A stretch of DNA of 48,947 nucleotides from Scenedesmus sp. ARA3 (lineage: Eukaryota > Chlorophyta > Chlorophyceae > Sphaeropleales > Scenedesmaceae), in the NCBI GenBank assembly GCA_004335835.1, contig RWJK01000281.1:1-48947 (forward strand), read 5' to 3'. Below the pieces are notes generated by a model. The model was not told where the DNA came from, did no database searches, and saw only the letters and a program-made list of their open reading frames with translations. Positions within the stretch are counted from its first letter, which is position 1; every line of letters starts with the position of its first letter. Below, piece after piece: positions 35,428 through 47,790 of the stretch. A program made the translations under genes and the position numbers.

Positions 35428-37978
35428 TTAGTGGTTGGGTGCGGGCCACAGGCAGGTCAGTGGGATGGTCAGACCCTGCAGCAACACACACAACATAACA
35501 CACCGCCTGTTAGTGATCGTTCAGTTGCCACAGTCGTAAGTCATGCAGGAGTTGATCTGCCAACGGACAAGGCACAATGCAGTTGTAACTGTTGACCTTA
35601 TCGGCACAACAGGCGCACGGTGGCATCGTCGTAAGACGATTTTTGCAGCTGCACGCTGAACCGCCAAAGTGCAGCCTGCTGCACCTCAACTGTCACTGCT
35701 TGCCAACACTGTTGCGCGCAACATGCCGGTAATGCTGTGGCTATGCCCAATGCGGCCCATACGGCTATGCTAACTGCGCCCCCGACCCTACTCCACCCAT
35801 GCCGCTGCAAGCGCCCCCTCCCACCTGCACATCCACTGAGCTTGGGGTCACGCAGTGGTTGATGTTGGACACCCAGTTGTTGGCGCCTGGGTTGCTCAGG
35901 TGGTCAGCCAGGTTGGCCAGGGGGCCCTTGCCGGTGGCCTGGGCCTGCAGCGCAGCAGTGTGCACAACATAGCGTTAGCAACCAGTTTGAACATGCAGCT
36001 GCAGTAACTGCTCAGGAAGTGCTCTGGTCGGCTCAGGCAAAACCTCGACAATTGTGACATGTGCACTGCGAGATGCAGTATTGTTGGCAGCCCGCCAGGC
36101 TGCAAGGCAGCTGTGCTTCATAGGAACCAAACCGCTGCAGCACCACAGGCATTCTGCTCCGCACAACCACTGCCATCTCCCCACCATCACCAGCCAGCCA
36201 GCCAGAACCCATTGACCGCACCTGCACCACGAAGGACATGAACGCAATCATGGCGATGCGGCCGTTCTTGATCTCCTTGGTCTGCAGCTCCTTGAGGTTG
36301 CCCTTGCTGAAGCCCAGAGGGTCAAAGATGCCGCCTGGGTAGCCCATCTCGGGGTTGGGCACCTTGTTGCCCTTGAAGATGGGGTCCTGGGGGTGGGGTT
36401 CAGTTGACGGCACAGGTGACAAGCAGTAAGCAGTGCCGAGGCAGCTTCAGTGACGGTGTGCGACAGGTGTCAGGGGTGAGCCTTACAAGTCTTGAAAGTG
36501 ACGGCCACGAGGGCTGTGCTGCAGATCCCTGCGAGGCTGATGTGCAGGAGCCATGGATCTACTCCTGCAACAATCTTGCTATGAGCTGGCTGCAGTTGTA
36601 GCTGCAGATCGTGGCAAGATCTCGACACGATGCCACCCGATCTGGCTAGCATCACGCACTGCTGCTGCGATGCTGGTGCCAGCACTTGGCTGCTGGATAG
36701 CTGCAGTGTGCTGTGACTGTGGGGCCATTAGTATCACTGCAGTACTGCTGCCGCTGCTGCTCCTGGTATCCTTGCATAGTATCCTTGCACCGACTGAAAA
36801 CCAGCCGTCGGCCCATGCAACTAGATAGTAATACATGCATCTCTGTCCTCAACTACCGGTGCTAAAAGTCGGCGTCACCTGCACTACCTGCCACTGCATC
36901 TGCTGCTGCTGCATCTGCTGCTTTCAAGTGCACTGCAGGACCAGCCGCGCACGCACATGCAGCCCCCAAGTCACCTCTGCCGAGGGCCTCGACCGCTTGC
37001 TATCAAACATTAATATCAAGCCCGCTGGAATGTATCTGCAACAGCTGTGCATGTCCCTGCCCATTGTCAGCACTGTTGCTCAGCTGTACACGCCTAACTA
37101 ACACCCCTGTTCCATATGCTCTAAGTTTGCTGCTGCCCACTGCTCCCTCTCGCTCTCATTGAACAGACACCTATATGTATCTCCAGTTGCGCCCCTGCGC
37201 GCTTCTTCCTGCTCACCTCGTTGACGGAGCCGAAGTTCTTGTAGTCCTGCCACCTGCGCACCTCCACCCAGTGCATGAGCAGGAACTCCCAGGCCAGCAG
37301 GCCGCCCATGTTCACGTTCTGGAAGGGGCCTGGCAGGTTCTGGGGCTCGCCGGCCTCGTACCAGAACACGTCAGGGCGCAGGATCTCCTGGCCCAGCACG
37401 CCGGCAACACCCAGCATGGCCCAGCGAGCGTGCACCAGCTCGCTCTGGCGGTACCTGCAGGGGCAGCGCCAGTCGGTTTGGCTTCAGCTGCCTGGCGTGT
37501 AGGAATGAGGCGACAGCTGTGCTACTGCTTGATTGTTGGTGTAAACGTGTAGTTATGCATGAGCTGCGGGTGGGTTGTCACGCATGCCAGCTGCTGATGA
37601 TTCATGCTGCCCTGCTGCCTGCTGTGCTGCTCCAGGTCAAGTCGAGATGCACTCACCACTTGAGTGCCACTGGGTCAGCGCCCAGACCCAGGGGGTCGAA
37701 GCCTGCACAATTGAATTTGTCCAGTAAGAAATCCGATCTAGGCGAGGCTGCCAATAGCTGCTGAAAACGCGGGTGACTCCAAGCGGCACGCGCGGACGGT
37801 GCTCACCGTAGTCACCAGCCAGCTCGCCATTCAGGTAAGTTGGGGCTTCGACTGAGGGTGCCCAGAGCTTGCGATCAGCTGCTGCGCGGCACACGAGGGC
37901 ACCACGGGAGGGGGCAGCCCTCACGCTGCTCCTGCCTGCCGCAGCAGAGAATGCCTTCTGTGCCTGCAGAGCTGCCAT
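35428..37978 (-). CDS. LHCA: photosystem I light-harvesting chlorophyll a/b protein (LHCA7/8-like)
   Basis: Nucleus-encoded, plastid-targeted antenna protein of photosystem I. Six exons join in one frame (262 aa): 37978-37807, 37702-37657, 37454-37217, 36386-36222, 35944-35825 and 35475-35428. Residues 1 to about 33 look like a chloroplast transit peptide (Ala/Ser/Arg-rich, no acidic residue). The mature part has the FDPLGLG motif (59-65), helix B with ligands E78 and R83 (SELVHARWAML), helix C (125-141, LLAWEFLLMHWVEVRRW), and helix A with E190, N193 and R195 (KEIKNGRIAMIAF). The C-terminus GLTIPLTCLWPAPNH and the segment VNEDPIFKGNKVPNPEMGYP are typical, as I recall them, of algal LHCA8/LHCA7; which of the two is uncertain. 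Confidence 0.93.
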
Positions 37979-39544
37979 TTTGATGAGTGTATGGGGTGAC
38001 TGACCGCAGCAGTGGTCACGGGATGGTAAATAAGAACTTGATCTCCAGGATGAGAACCCCAAACCCTTGACCTGGGATATCGCCTGGATTTGAACTGCTG
38101 CTCAACAATGCTAGCGCTAAATTTTTAGCGAGTCTAAAATTGATGAATTTTTTTTTGCAGCTGCTAGGTCACGCCCTTGCCCAAGGATCTGTCTTCCGTC
38201 TTCTGTGCACGGCACCTGATGTCTGCAGCACGCCGTTGCATGGCGAGCGGCCGTTTTGCTTTGTACATTTTTTACACAGTCATCGAATGAGCTTATTGTT
38301 TTCCTGCAGGTTTGCACCCACACCCCAGGCGTGCCGGGGCAGCTGGTAGATCCCTCAGCAGAGACAAGGACTGTCGTGTGTCTGGCCACTCATGGCCGTT
38401 GTTTGCATTCAATCACTGCGAAAGCAAGGCATCTGTTGATGAACAGTAGCTTGCAACGACGTTTGCTTGGGCTTCTCTATCCCGGCTTTTGAACTCCGTA
38501 CTGCCATCATAACCTCAGGCTGTGTTACCAAGTGCTGTGCTTCACCATCCACTGTTGACACTTTCAAACCGCGGGCCAAAAGGACGGTGACAGACGGTGC
38601 ATTCTCACATCCATGCCTACACTGTTAATCCATTCAAGTGCAAATACCTATACTATCATGTCAAAGCGACATGGAAAGGTACAGCGACTTGAAACACAGC
38701 CTGAGGGTTTACCATCCCTATGTGACAAAGCCGAAACAGCCCATATGGGTAAAGCAAAAACTGCACCAAACTAGCAATCGAGCTGCTGCCACCCTCACTG
38801 CTGATACACACTGTCAAGCAGAGTGTGCGCTTGGCGACTGCAGCTACAAAGCATCATGCTCACAGCCACATTCTGCGACCCAGCTCTATCTACCCAAGAT
38901 TGCACTGACTGGCTCAGCAGACCCTGTCCCATCAACCTTGCAACACACCAGCACATGTTTCAGCGCCAGCCTGGTGTTGCTGATTGCAGCAACAGCAACC
39001 TGCCAAGCAACTAGCACACCACAGAGCTTGATCCATCCTAACTAGAGAAGCAGTGATAAATCAAATTCCTAGTGAAACACTATGCCAAGACCAGCAGCAA
39101 ATCAGGCCATAGAGGCAGCGACTGAAGTTGCTGAAGATGCTGACATGACACAAGTGGAAGCACCCACGACAGTTCAAGACAACCAGTGCTGCAACCTCTC
39201 AAGCTGCGCAACAGACAAGAGCTGTGCTGCACCAGTGTGCCGCTGCGATACAGAACAGAATGAAATTGAATATGTACAGAGAACAGAAACACCTCTGACC
39301 GGCCAACGCACTCGTGCTGAGCAGCATACATGTGCGCCAGCCCAACATGCTGTGCTAACACACTCTGGATTCCTCCTGCCCATGCTTGAGCTGTTGACAA
39401 AAGGGTGCTGTCGTTCCATCAAGACTTGCCGGCATGCAGCCAACAGCTGATACACAGGTCGCCACAAACTCGGCATTAGCCGGCCATCCACCAGGGCCAG
39501 GGCTAAGAGGACGTAAAGCGGCTGAGCTTAGGTGAGGGAAGGGC
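37979..39544. other. intergenic region between LHCA and cyclin B
   Basis: It holds the LHCA promoter (37979 onward) and the cyclin B 3' region (both genes are on the minus strand). It is AT-richer than the genes, with a short poly-T at 38149-38155. Plus-strand frames at 38638-39045 and 39082-39450 have no homology I recognise and are not supported. Confidence 0.5.
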
Positions 39545-42060
39545 TCACAGCTCTGTGGCCTCGGGCAGCACTGGCACCTCCACCTTGGCCACCTCCCCAA
39601 ACTTGCTGCTGCAGTGCTTCTTGTACACAGCGCGCAGTGAGCTCTCTGGGGCCTTGCGCATCAGGGACACGATGTGCCTGTGTTCCAAGCAGAGGATTCA
39701 CACAGCACATAGGAAGCATACGTCAGCAGCAGAGTGGCAAAGAAATATGTTCTGTCTGACTGGACATGTTGAGTGCGGCTGTCAGGACGGCAGCACAAGG
39801 CAGGTTGCAATGAAAGCAGTTTTCCATACGAGAGTCAATGGTATCATACCTGGCTGCTGGCAGCACCTCCTCCAGCTTGTAGCGTGCATGGCGTGCCAGT
39901 GTGCGCGGGTAGGTGTCAGCGCGGCCCAGTGCAGTCAGGGCGACGTGCAGCACCGCAGCTGACAGCAGGCTCAGCGAGTGCTTGTTGGTGGTCACGTCCA
40001 CCAGGCACAGCTCTGACAGGTACTCGCACATCTGGTTGACCTGCAGGCAGACAAGCAGCAGCAAGGCAGCAGAAATGTGAATGCACCATTACTAAAAGCA
40101 AGATGATACCAGTAGGCTAGCATTATTGTCTGGCCAAACAGCAACAGCATCAGTTGGGTGCCAGCTCTCCTAAATCAGCAGACACACCAACCACTCGTTA
40201 GCACTTGTAATGCAGCACACCTTGAGGTCGTCGGCCACGCCTGCTGCCTTGCGGAAACGCGCCGTGAACAGGAAGCAGGTGGGCACCGTGAGGTCGTACT
40301 GCAGGGAGGCCAGCATCTGCTTCTCCATTGCCAGGATGTCCTCGCTGCACACAGCACCAAACCAGAGCAAATACAGTGGGTGGAGCAAGGGGCAATAACA
40401 CAGGTTGGTTAATGCTGCAGCATCATAGTGTAGGCAGCTTAGCAGCAGCGGTTTGTCTGCAAGGGGTTTGCGTGCAGGTGCGCATACCGTGCTGTGCAGC
40501 AGGGTGTTGTGCTTCAGTCTTAGCATTGACCATCTCAATCCTCCAATTGCCACTCACCGAGTGTAGGCCTTGTCTGAGATGTACACAAAGTCGTTTACCT
40601 CTGGCGCCCAGATCTCCTCGTACTTGGAGGCAATGAGCATGGCAGTCACGCCCACCTGTGAGCACACAAGAACACACAGTCAGGGCACGTATTGCACGAG
40701 GAAGGTCGGCACTGCCCATGCGATGCAATCTGCACAGCTGATGTGGTTGCTGTAGCAGTGCACTCACCAGCTGCAGGCGCTTGCGTGTGACGTTGCGGAT
40801 GGAGAGGTAGCGGTCGATGATGTTGCAGGTCAGGTACAGGGTCTCTGGCATCAGCTGCAGCACGCACAGAAAGAACAGCAGCAGGTGAGGCACAAAGCAC
40901 AAAGATGCATTGCAAGGCTGCCAGCATTAGTGTGAGGGCGTACATGGGCTGGGGCTGTGCCTATTGTGACTGTGCATCCCGCAAGCTCATGCCTGGAGTG
41001 GTTGTGATGTTGCACACCAGCTGCTGCTATTCACTGCACTTCAGGTTGTGCCACTGCTATGGATGCTGCGGTTACTGGCAGCTGGCTGGTGATGGGTCAA
41101 TGGCCGTGGTACTCACCTTGAACTTCAGGTGCACCTCCATCAGCCAGTCGACAAGGATGCCGCGCATCTTCTCGTTGATCTCGCACTGCAGAGAATGACA
41201 ACAGCAGTAGCCATGGTCAGGCATTGCTGCTGTATATGCTGTTTGATTGCAAGCTTACAGCAGCTGAGGGGCAAATTGCTGTCAAGGGCCCAAAGATAGC
41301 AAAGCAGTACAGCAGCAGTACGTGTAACCGTGCTACACACTGCTGCTTGCTGTGCGTACCTGTGTCTGCATGTAGTCGTGTGCCACCTTGAACTTGGGCT
41401 CCACGCGCCTGTAGTAGTTGTAGATGCTGTTTGCGTACTCAGAGGCTGCCAGAGGGTTGTGCTTGTCGTTCTTGTCAATGTCGGGCAGTGGAGACTCCGG
41501 GCACACTACGGGAGCCTTAGCTGCCGGCACGGACTCTGCGCGCGTCTGCAGCAGCGAGCTGAGGCTGACACCTGCTGGCCTTGATGGCTGTGCCACCTTG
41601 GAGCGCAGGGCTGCTGCTGTTGCATTGGGGTCGCGTGGCCTGAGCGAGGTCTGGGGCTTGGTGCCGACCTGCAGTGAGCAGCAGAAGCAGCAATGCGAGG
41701 CCTATGTCTCGAAAGCGGGGTCGCAGCAGCTCGTTGCACTGGCGATGTAGGTATCAGTACTAATCCTGTTGTTTGCTGTAGTCAGAGGTCGAGGCACCTG
41801 GCTTGCTGTTGAGTTGACTGCACACCTTGTCTTTGGCTGCCTGAGCGCGAGTGGTCACGCCCTGGATGTTGCCGATGTCCCCAAAAGCCCTGCGTCGGCA
41901 ACCACGAGTTAGCAGCTGCTGCTGTGCCCCGCAAAGCCGGAGAGCAGGACAAGCACCTCCTCTTTGTGTTGTCAGCTGGGGCCCCTGCGTCTGGCTTCAC
42001 GGGCTTGCCCTTGGGAGCATTCTCTTCAGTGATGCGAACAGCTTGACGCATAGTGGCCAT
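39545..42060 (-). CDS. CYCB: B-type cyclin
   Basis: Mitotic cyclin that activates the cyclin-dependent kinase at the G2/M transition. Nine exons join in one frame (392 aa): 42060-41957, 41889-41826, 41668-41360, 41185-41117, 40854-40768, 40655-40558, 40344-40221, 40040-39850 and 39677-39545. Cyclin box 1 begins near residue 125 ([19 protein letters not shown]), with the signature [13 protein letters not shown] (166-178). Then come [26 protein letters not shown] and the second cyclin fold ([15 protein letters not shown] onward). An N-terminal destruction box, RRAFGDIGN (34-42), has Phe where Leu is usual. The YEEIWAPEV segment and the destruction-box type mark it as B rather than A. A possible MSA element lies about 200 bases upstream. 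Confidence 0.94.
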
Positions 42061-42260
42061 TGTATTCGGCGTAAGAGCAGTAGTGCGGAGGTGGCAAGAA
42101 CAGCAGGTAGCTGTCGCAGGATGCTTTTGAAGTTTCGCGTGGACTTGAGCTCGCCAGGCAATAGCAAAAGCAGAGAGAAAAGTCTGAAGATAACCGGGGG
42201 TGAAAGTGCAGCTGTATTGAGTGCTGAGACTGAAAATACTCCACGAGTTAAGTACTGCCA

Positions 42261-42271
42261 GCCAACGGCTA
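42261..42271 (+). promoter_or_regulatory. MSA-like M-phase element upstream of cyclin B
   Basis: GCCAACGGCTA matches the plant mitosis-specific activator consensus YCYAACGGYYA at 10 of 11 positions. It lies about 200 bases upstream of the cyclin B start, in reverse orientation. MSA elements are bound by three-repeat MYB proteins in plant B-cyclin promoters; use in this alga is inferred. Confidence 0.45.
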
Positions 42272-42550
42272 GTCTCTGTTATTTTTCAAACTAAGCCCGC
42301 GTCCTGCCCAGGCTCTTGATTTGTTTGTCTTGATTGTATTGAATACAGTTACTGCGCTTGGGCGAGCAGTGTGCGGTCATATTTGAAATTCTCTGCCCGC
42401 TTCGGTTTCTCATTGGCGTGTTGGACATCCAGCGGAGGATGCCAGTAAAAAAAAAATTGACGGTACTCCTCATGATTACAGGACTGTGCAGTTGCCTCAG
42501 CGTCTTCAGCCAAGAATGCAGTCTTGCCTCCACCCCACACTGCAGACAGG

Positions 42551-42555
42551 TTACA
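42551..42555 (-). terminator. candidate polyadenylation signal of XPG
   Basis: TGTAA on the minus strand, about 266 bases after the XPG stop. A second one lies at 42476-42480. Confidence 0.4.
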
Positions 42556-42820
42556 CTCCTCGTCCGCTGGTATGCTTTGCCAGCTCTGACTGCCGTACAC
42601 ATCAATGAAGTCTGACTACGTGAGACAATGCGTCAAGCTCAGCTTAGCTGTGCAGAGGGCTCTATGTCAAAAAAACATGCTTCAAATGCCGTATGCTAAG
42701 CAGTTCTGCACTGCACAGCGACTGCTGGTGGTGAGCAGCAGCATCATGACTGCTAGTTGTGAGCAGCAGCATCATGTGGATCATATACACAGCAGTCCGG
42801 TAAATGTAGCGTCTAACTAT

Positions 42821-45789
42821 CTACGTAGCTCCCTCCTGCATCACAAGCCTCACGAAATCCAAGTCAGACTGAGCAGAGCCAACATCATCTTCCTGCTCTT
42901 CTTCTGCTGCAGCCCTGCCTCTACCCCTGCCCCTGCCACGCCCCCTCCCACGAGCTGCTGCTGTTGCTGGAATCCTGCCACCCCTGCCTTTGGCAGCAGC
43001 AGCAGCTCCAGCTGTGGCACCTCTGCTGCGGCCCCTGCCACGTGCCCCTGCTGCTGTTGCATCGCCGCATGAGCCCTTTCTGCCACCGCCAGCAGCTGCA
43101 GCTTCCTGAACACCACCTTCTCCCCCATCTGCAGCACCCTCATCAGCACCGCCATCGCCCTCACCCAACGTGTGCTTGAGCAGCTCCGGCAGGTGGCGCG
43201 TCTCAGCATAGTACAGGTCAGGGTTAACCTCCACGCCAGTGATGCGCGCAACTGCCTGCTGCATGCGCTTGCTGCGTATCTTGGCAAAGCGCTGCGAGTG
43301 CGTGAGGAACTGGTCGATGCGCGTCTGCGTGCTGCGGTCCAGGTAGGAGCGGATCACCGGCAGCAGCAGGTCATCCACCTTAGCCTGGTCCCAGCCAAAA
43401 CGCTCCCTGCAGCAGAAGCACGGCCAAGGTGCAGCCCAGCACAGCATGCGCATCAGCACAGGAACAGCAGCAGCGCATTGCCTAATGACCATCGTCGCGC
43501 GCCATGTCCCTATGCACCTGACCAAGGCATGGCAGCAGCAAGCAAGGTTTGCTGCAGCAGCTATGTGGTGTGTCGCTCGAGCACACCATGTGCAGCCTGC
43601 TGCCGCCTGGCCTCACCTGCAGAACTGCTGCAGCAGCTCAGTGTCAGGCCTGCCGCAGCTGAAGCGCGCCGCATTCCTGTCGACCAGCGGCTTCAGGTAT
43701 GCATCCATCACAGCCTGGCTGGGAAAGCTGGCAGGCAGGTGCCAGGTGCGCCGCACACCACGGTGCGTGCTCTTGAAGTGCCGCTGCGCTGGCGTGTCAT
43801 CACCAGCGCCTGCTGCTGCAACCTGCTGCTGATCAGCAGCATCCTCGTGCTCCCCTACCAACTCAACATCAGAATCATCTGCTGCAGCTGCCGCGTCTGT
43901 GTCGGTTGTCTCTGCTGCTGCGGAGCCCGCCTGCTGCACCCTTACTCCTCTTCTACTGCTGCTCCTGCCGCTCCGCCCCCTGCCCCTGCTGCTCCTCCTG
44001 CCTCTGCTGCTGCCCTTCGCTGCTCTCTCATCTCCCTCCTCCTCTCCATCACTGCCACTCTCCTCAGCCTGCCTCTCACCCTCGCTCTCACTCTCAATGT
44101 CTCCCGCGCCCTGCGCCCGCTTGCCGCGCTTGCGGCCAGCTGCGCCTCTGCCGCTGCCTGCTGCAGCTTTGCGCTTGCCTGCCCGCGGCTCCTTGCCGCC
44201 CACTGCTGCTGCTGCTGCCAGCAGGCGCTCATCCGGCCCCTCCAGCCAGCTTTTGAACTGCGCCAGGCCTGACAGGCCGCCAGGCCAGGCCGACACCACC
44301 TCCAGCGCATTCACCACGCCAATGCCTGCCACGCCTTCAGTGTAGTCGCTGCCCAGCAGCATGCCCAGGCACACCTGCAACACAGGGGCCAGCACAAGGC
44401 ATGTTGTTTGGCGCCACATGTGGTGCTGCAAGCAGTACATTACAGACAAACCTGCGCCAGCCAATGCAGTGTTCGCTTTGGTTAATGCATGTGGTGCTGC
44501 ACGCTCCACCAGCTGCTGCACAGGCAGGCATGCAGTGATGCGGATAGCGCACACGGCTTGGCGGGTAGCTGCAGCTGCAGCGGCACACTGCGCCCGCACT
44601 CATCACACGGGCACAATTGTATGCAGTGGTGGTTCAACCTGTCCCACCTCGTCATATGTGAGCCACATGATAAGGCCGAAAAGCAGTACTACTGTTGCAG
44701 CATGCCTGGCCAGCTGGCTGTGCTTCTCAACACATCATGGCTGCCCCCTCCCCAGCCGCCTCACCAGTGTGGGTTGGTCCACGCCTAGCTCCCTGCTGAT
44801 GTCAGACATGCGGTACTCCTCCACATACCTGCAGCGCCAGCAGCAGCAGCGCCAGCAGCAGCAGCGTGAGAGAGGAGGAGAAAGAGCAGCACTGACTTTA
44901 AGGCACAGAAAGTCGCTGCACAGCAAACAGCTGCCCGCACCAGGCCGCAGACTCTGTGGCACAGGTACATGAATGGCTGCTGCATGCGGAGGCGATAGTA
45001 CAGCAATGTGCTGAAATCCACCTGTTGCCCTGCTTGGAACCACGCCACTAGGCAATCCTGTCGCGGCAGGAACTCTGCAACCACACACCACACTCTCATC
45101 ACAGCCAGGCACAGCAGCAGCAGCAGCAGCAGCACTCACTTCTTGTCCTCGAAGAGGTGCCGGTACACGTGCTGCCCGCCAAACAGGAACACGTCGTTGT
45201 CATCAGTCACCACGCCGTCCACCAGCCCGGCTGCCTCTAGCGCCGCGCACTGCGCCTCCGCCTCTGCGGGCGCCACGATGAAGGGCAGCCCAAACAGCGC
45301 CAGCAGCTCCTGGCACTCCAGGATCATATCCTGCGGCAGCAGCAGCAGCAGCAGGCGTGTGCAGGAGGCGCACCTAACGTCAACGTGTGAAGGTTAAGTT
45401 GGGTGTTATCATGGAGCCAATATATCTATTTGTGTGTGAGCTGGGACTAGCTCGCACACAAGTCAACGGTCGTGAGGGATGCAAGATGTACTTCAGTGCA
45501 TGCACACCGCAGCAACTTGCTGTTTGTAACAGCCGGCCTGATGCTGCAGCTCTATGGCAAGACCACTTTGTCCCATACAGCATGAGCAGGCCTTACCTGT
45601 GTGGGTGTGGCTGTGTTGCGGCTGGCTGCCGCCACTGTGGAGCGCAGCGCGGCACTCTCGGCTGCCAGTGAGGCCAGCTCAGCTTCAATGTCAACAGGCA
45701 CAGCAGCAGGGCGGCTGGCGGCAGCAGCAGCGGCAGCAGCGGTTCCCGCAGCCATGGTGCCTGCAGCAGGAACGGCAGCCGACTGCGCA

Positions 45790-45831
<42 letters not shown>

Positions 45832-47538
45832 GCCTGAGGCAGTGGCTGCTGAGTCTGCTGTTGCCGCTGCCGTTGTTGCTGCTGCTGTGCCTGCTGTACT
45901 GGCTGCAGCTCTGTTGCCTGCCGTATTGACAGGGGCAGGGGCATTGCCTGGGGAACACCAGGTGGCTGAGGTGTGTCAGCAGCGGCCTGTGCCTGCTGTT
46001 GCTGTTGCTGCTGCTCTTTGTTCTGCTGCGGTGAGCCTTGCTGCTGAGGCAAAGCCACAGGTGCTTGCTGCGGATGTTCTAGCACATCTGCTGCTGCTCT
46101 TTCCTGCTGCCCTATCTGCTGCTGGTCCTGCTGCTCATGCTGCTGCGTAGCAACAGGAGAGGCAGTCACAGCAGCCGCAACGGTTGGTGCGGTCAGCTGC
46201 TTGGCTCGCAGCCTGCTGGAGATGCCCCGCCCACCAGCTGCTGCTGCTGGCGACCTCTTGATTGGCTTCAGCAGTGGCTCCTGAACAAAGCTGAAGTCGA
46301 GTGAGGCTGCTGCTGCGCCTGCAGGCCCAGCATTACCGCTGGCTGTGGCAGACACAGCAGTGCCAGCAGTAGGCGTGGTGTGGTGCTGCTCAGGCTGTGG
46401 TGCAGTTGCTGTTGGGTCGCTTGGTGTTGTTGATGCTGCCGCCTGACCTGCTGCTGCCCCCGGGCTGCCAAGCTGCAGCTCCTCAGTGTTGTCCCCCCCA
46501 TCAGCTGCAGTACCGCCGTCATGCTGCTGCTGCCGCTGCTGTGGGCTGTCAGCCAGCGCATCTGCCCTGTACTCTTCCTGCATGGCAGCAAATGAGTCAT
46601 AACCGCGTTCACCTGCTGCTGCCGCTCCCGCTGCTGCTGCTGCTGCTGCCTCGGCCAGGTCTCTGTGCAGCATTGCAACAGCAGCAGGGTCACGAGCCGC
46701 CACAGATGCATCAGCATCCATCGAGCGGCTGCTGTTGGCGTTGATGAGCGCAGCGAGGCTGCTGCCAGGCGACCGCACACCAGGCACGTGCTGCTGCTGC
46801 TGCTGCTGCCGCGCCTGCTGCTGCGGTGCAGCTGAACCGCCAATAGGCTGAGCTGCAGATAGAAGGACGGGATGATGTGCTGCTGCTGCTGCTGGTGGCG
46901 CTGGTGCTGCTGTTGGCTCTGCTGCTGTCTCAAGCACGTCTTCCCAGTCCTCCTCCTCATTGCCTGCATCACCTACTGCTGCTGCTGCTGCTACTGATGC
47001 TGCTGCTGCTGCAGGTGCTGCTGCTGCTGCTGGTGGTGGTGCTGGCTCTGCTGCTGCTCCCAATACATCCTCCCAATCTTCATCTTCATCATCTGCACCA
47101 CCATCACCACCATCAGCACCACCCCGAGCAGCAGCAGCCTCAGCTAGGCTCATCTGAATGGCCTGCTGCAGCTCTGTATCCTCCTCATCTGACCCCAGCA
47201 GCACCACGTCCTCATTCCCTGCACCACCTGCTGCTGCTGCTGCTGCCAGCTGCAGCCGCCGCAGCGGCTTGACCGGCGAGCGATGCAGCGCGCCAGACAC
47301 CACAGCAGCAACCATGCCACCAGCAGCAACAGCAGCGCCACCCAAGCTGCCGAGCGCAGGTGCAGCGACAGCAGCAGCAGCTGCAGCTGCAGCAGGTGGC
47401 AGCTCGTCTGCTGCTGCCCAGTCTCCAAGCTTACGGCCCATTCTGAAGCCGTGCGAGTTGCTCCAGAACTTCTGGCGCACTGCCATGCGCTGCTTCCAAG
47501 CAGGCAGCTGCACTGCACTGCCTGCTGCTGCCACCTCA

Positions 47539-47573
<35 letters not shown>

Positions 47574-47757
47574 GCGCTGCTGCTCGTCGCCACTGCTGCT
47601 GCTCCTGCGCCTGGCACGGCTGGACAGAGCAGAGGCAAGCAGCTCATGTGTATCAATGACGTCGCCAGCAGCTTCGCCTGCTGCTGCCGCTGCCTCTTCC
47701 TGTGCTGCTTCCTGTGCTGAGGACAAGCCAGGAGCACCTGACTGTGAGCTAGCACAA

Positions 47758-47790
<33 letters not shown>

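Larger units (their letters stand above)
42061..42820. other. cyclin B upstream region and XPG 3' region
   Basis: 760 bases between two minus-strand genes. It contains an MSA-like element (42261-42271) and two TTACA words (TGTAA on the minus strand) that could end the XPG transcript. A 9-base poly-A run is at 42447-42456. No gene is visible. Confidence 0.6.

Noticed and set aside
38638..39045. Plus-strand 135-codon frame
   Set aside because: No domain, no splice-linked exons, AT-rich intergenic setting.
39082..39450. Plus-strand 122-codon frame starting MPRPAANQAIEAATEV
   Set aside because: It starts with an ATG and looks less biased than most, but has no recognisable domain and lies in the cyclin B 3' region. 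Without transcripts it is not supported.
45008..45139. Additional XPG exon (minus strand, [11 protein letters not shown] region)
   Set aside because: Joining 45140 directly to 44828 gives the continuous family sequence [13 protein letters not shown]; the segment between is intron.
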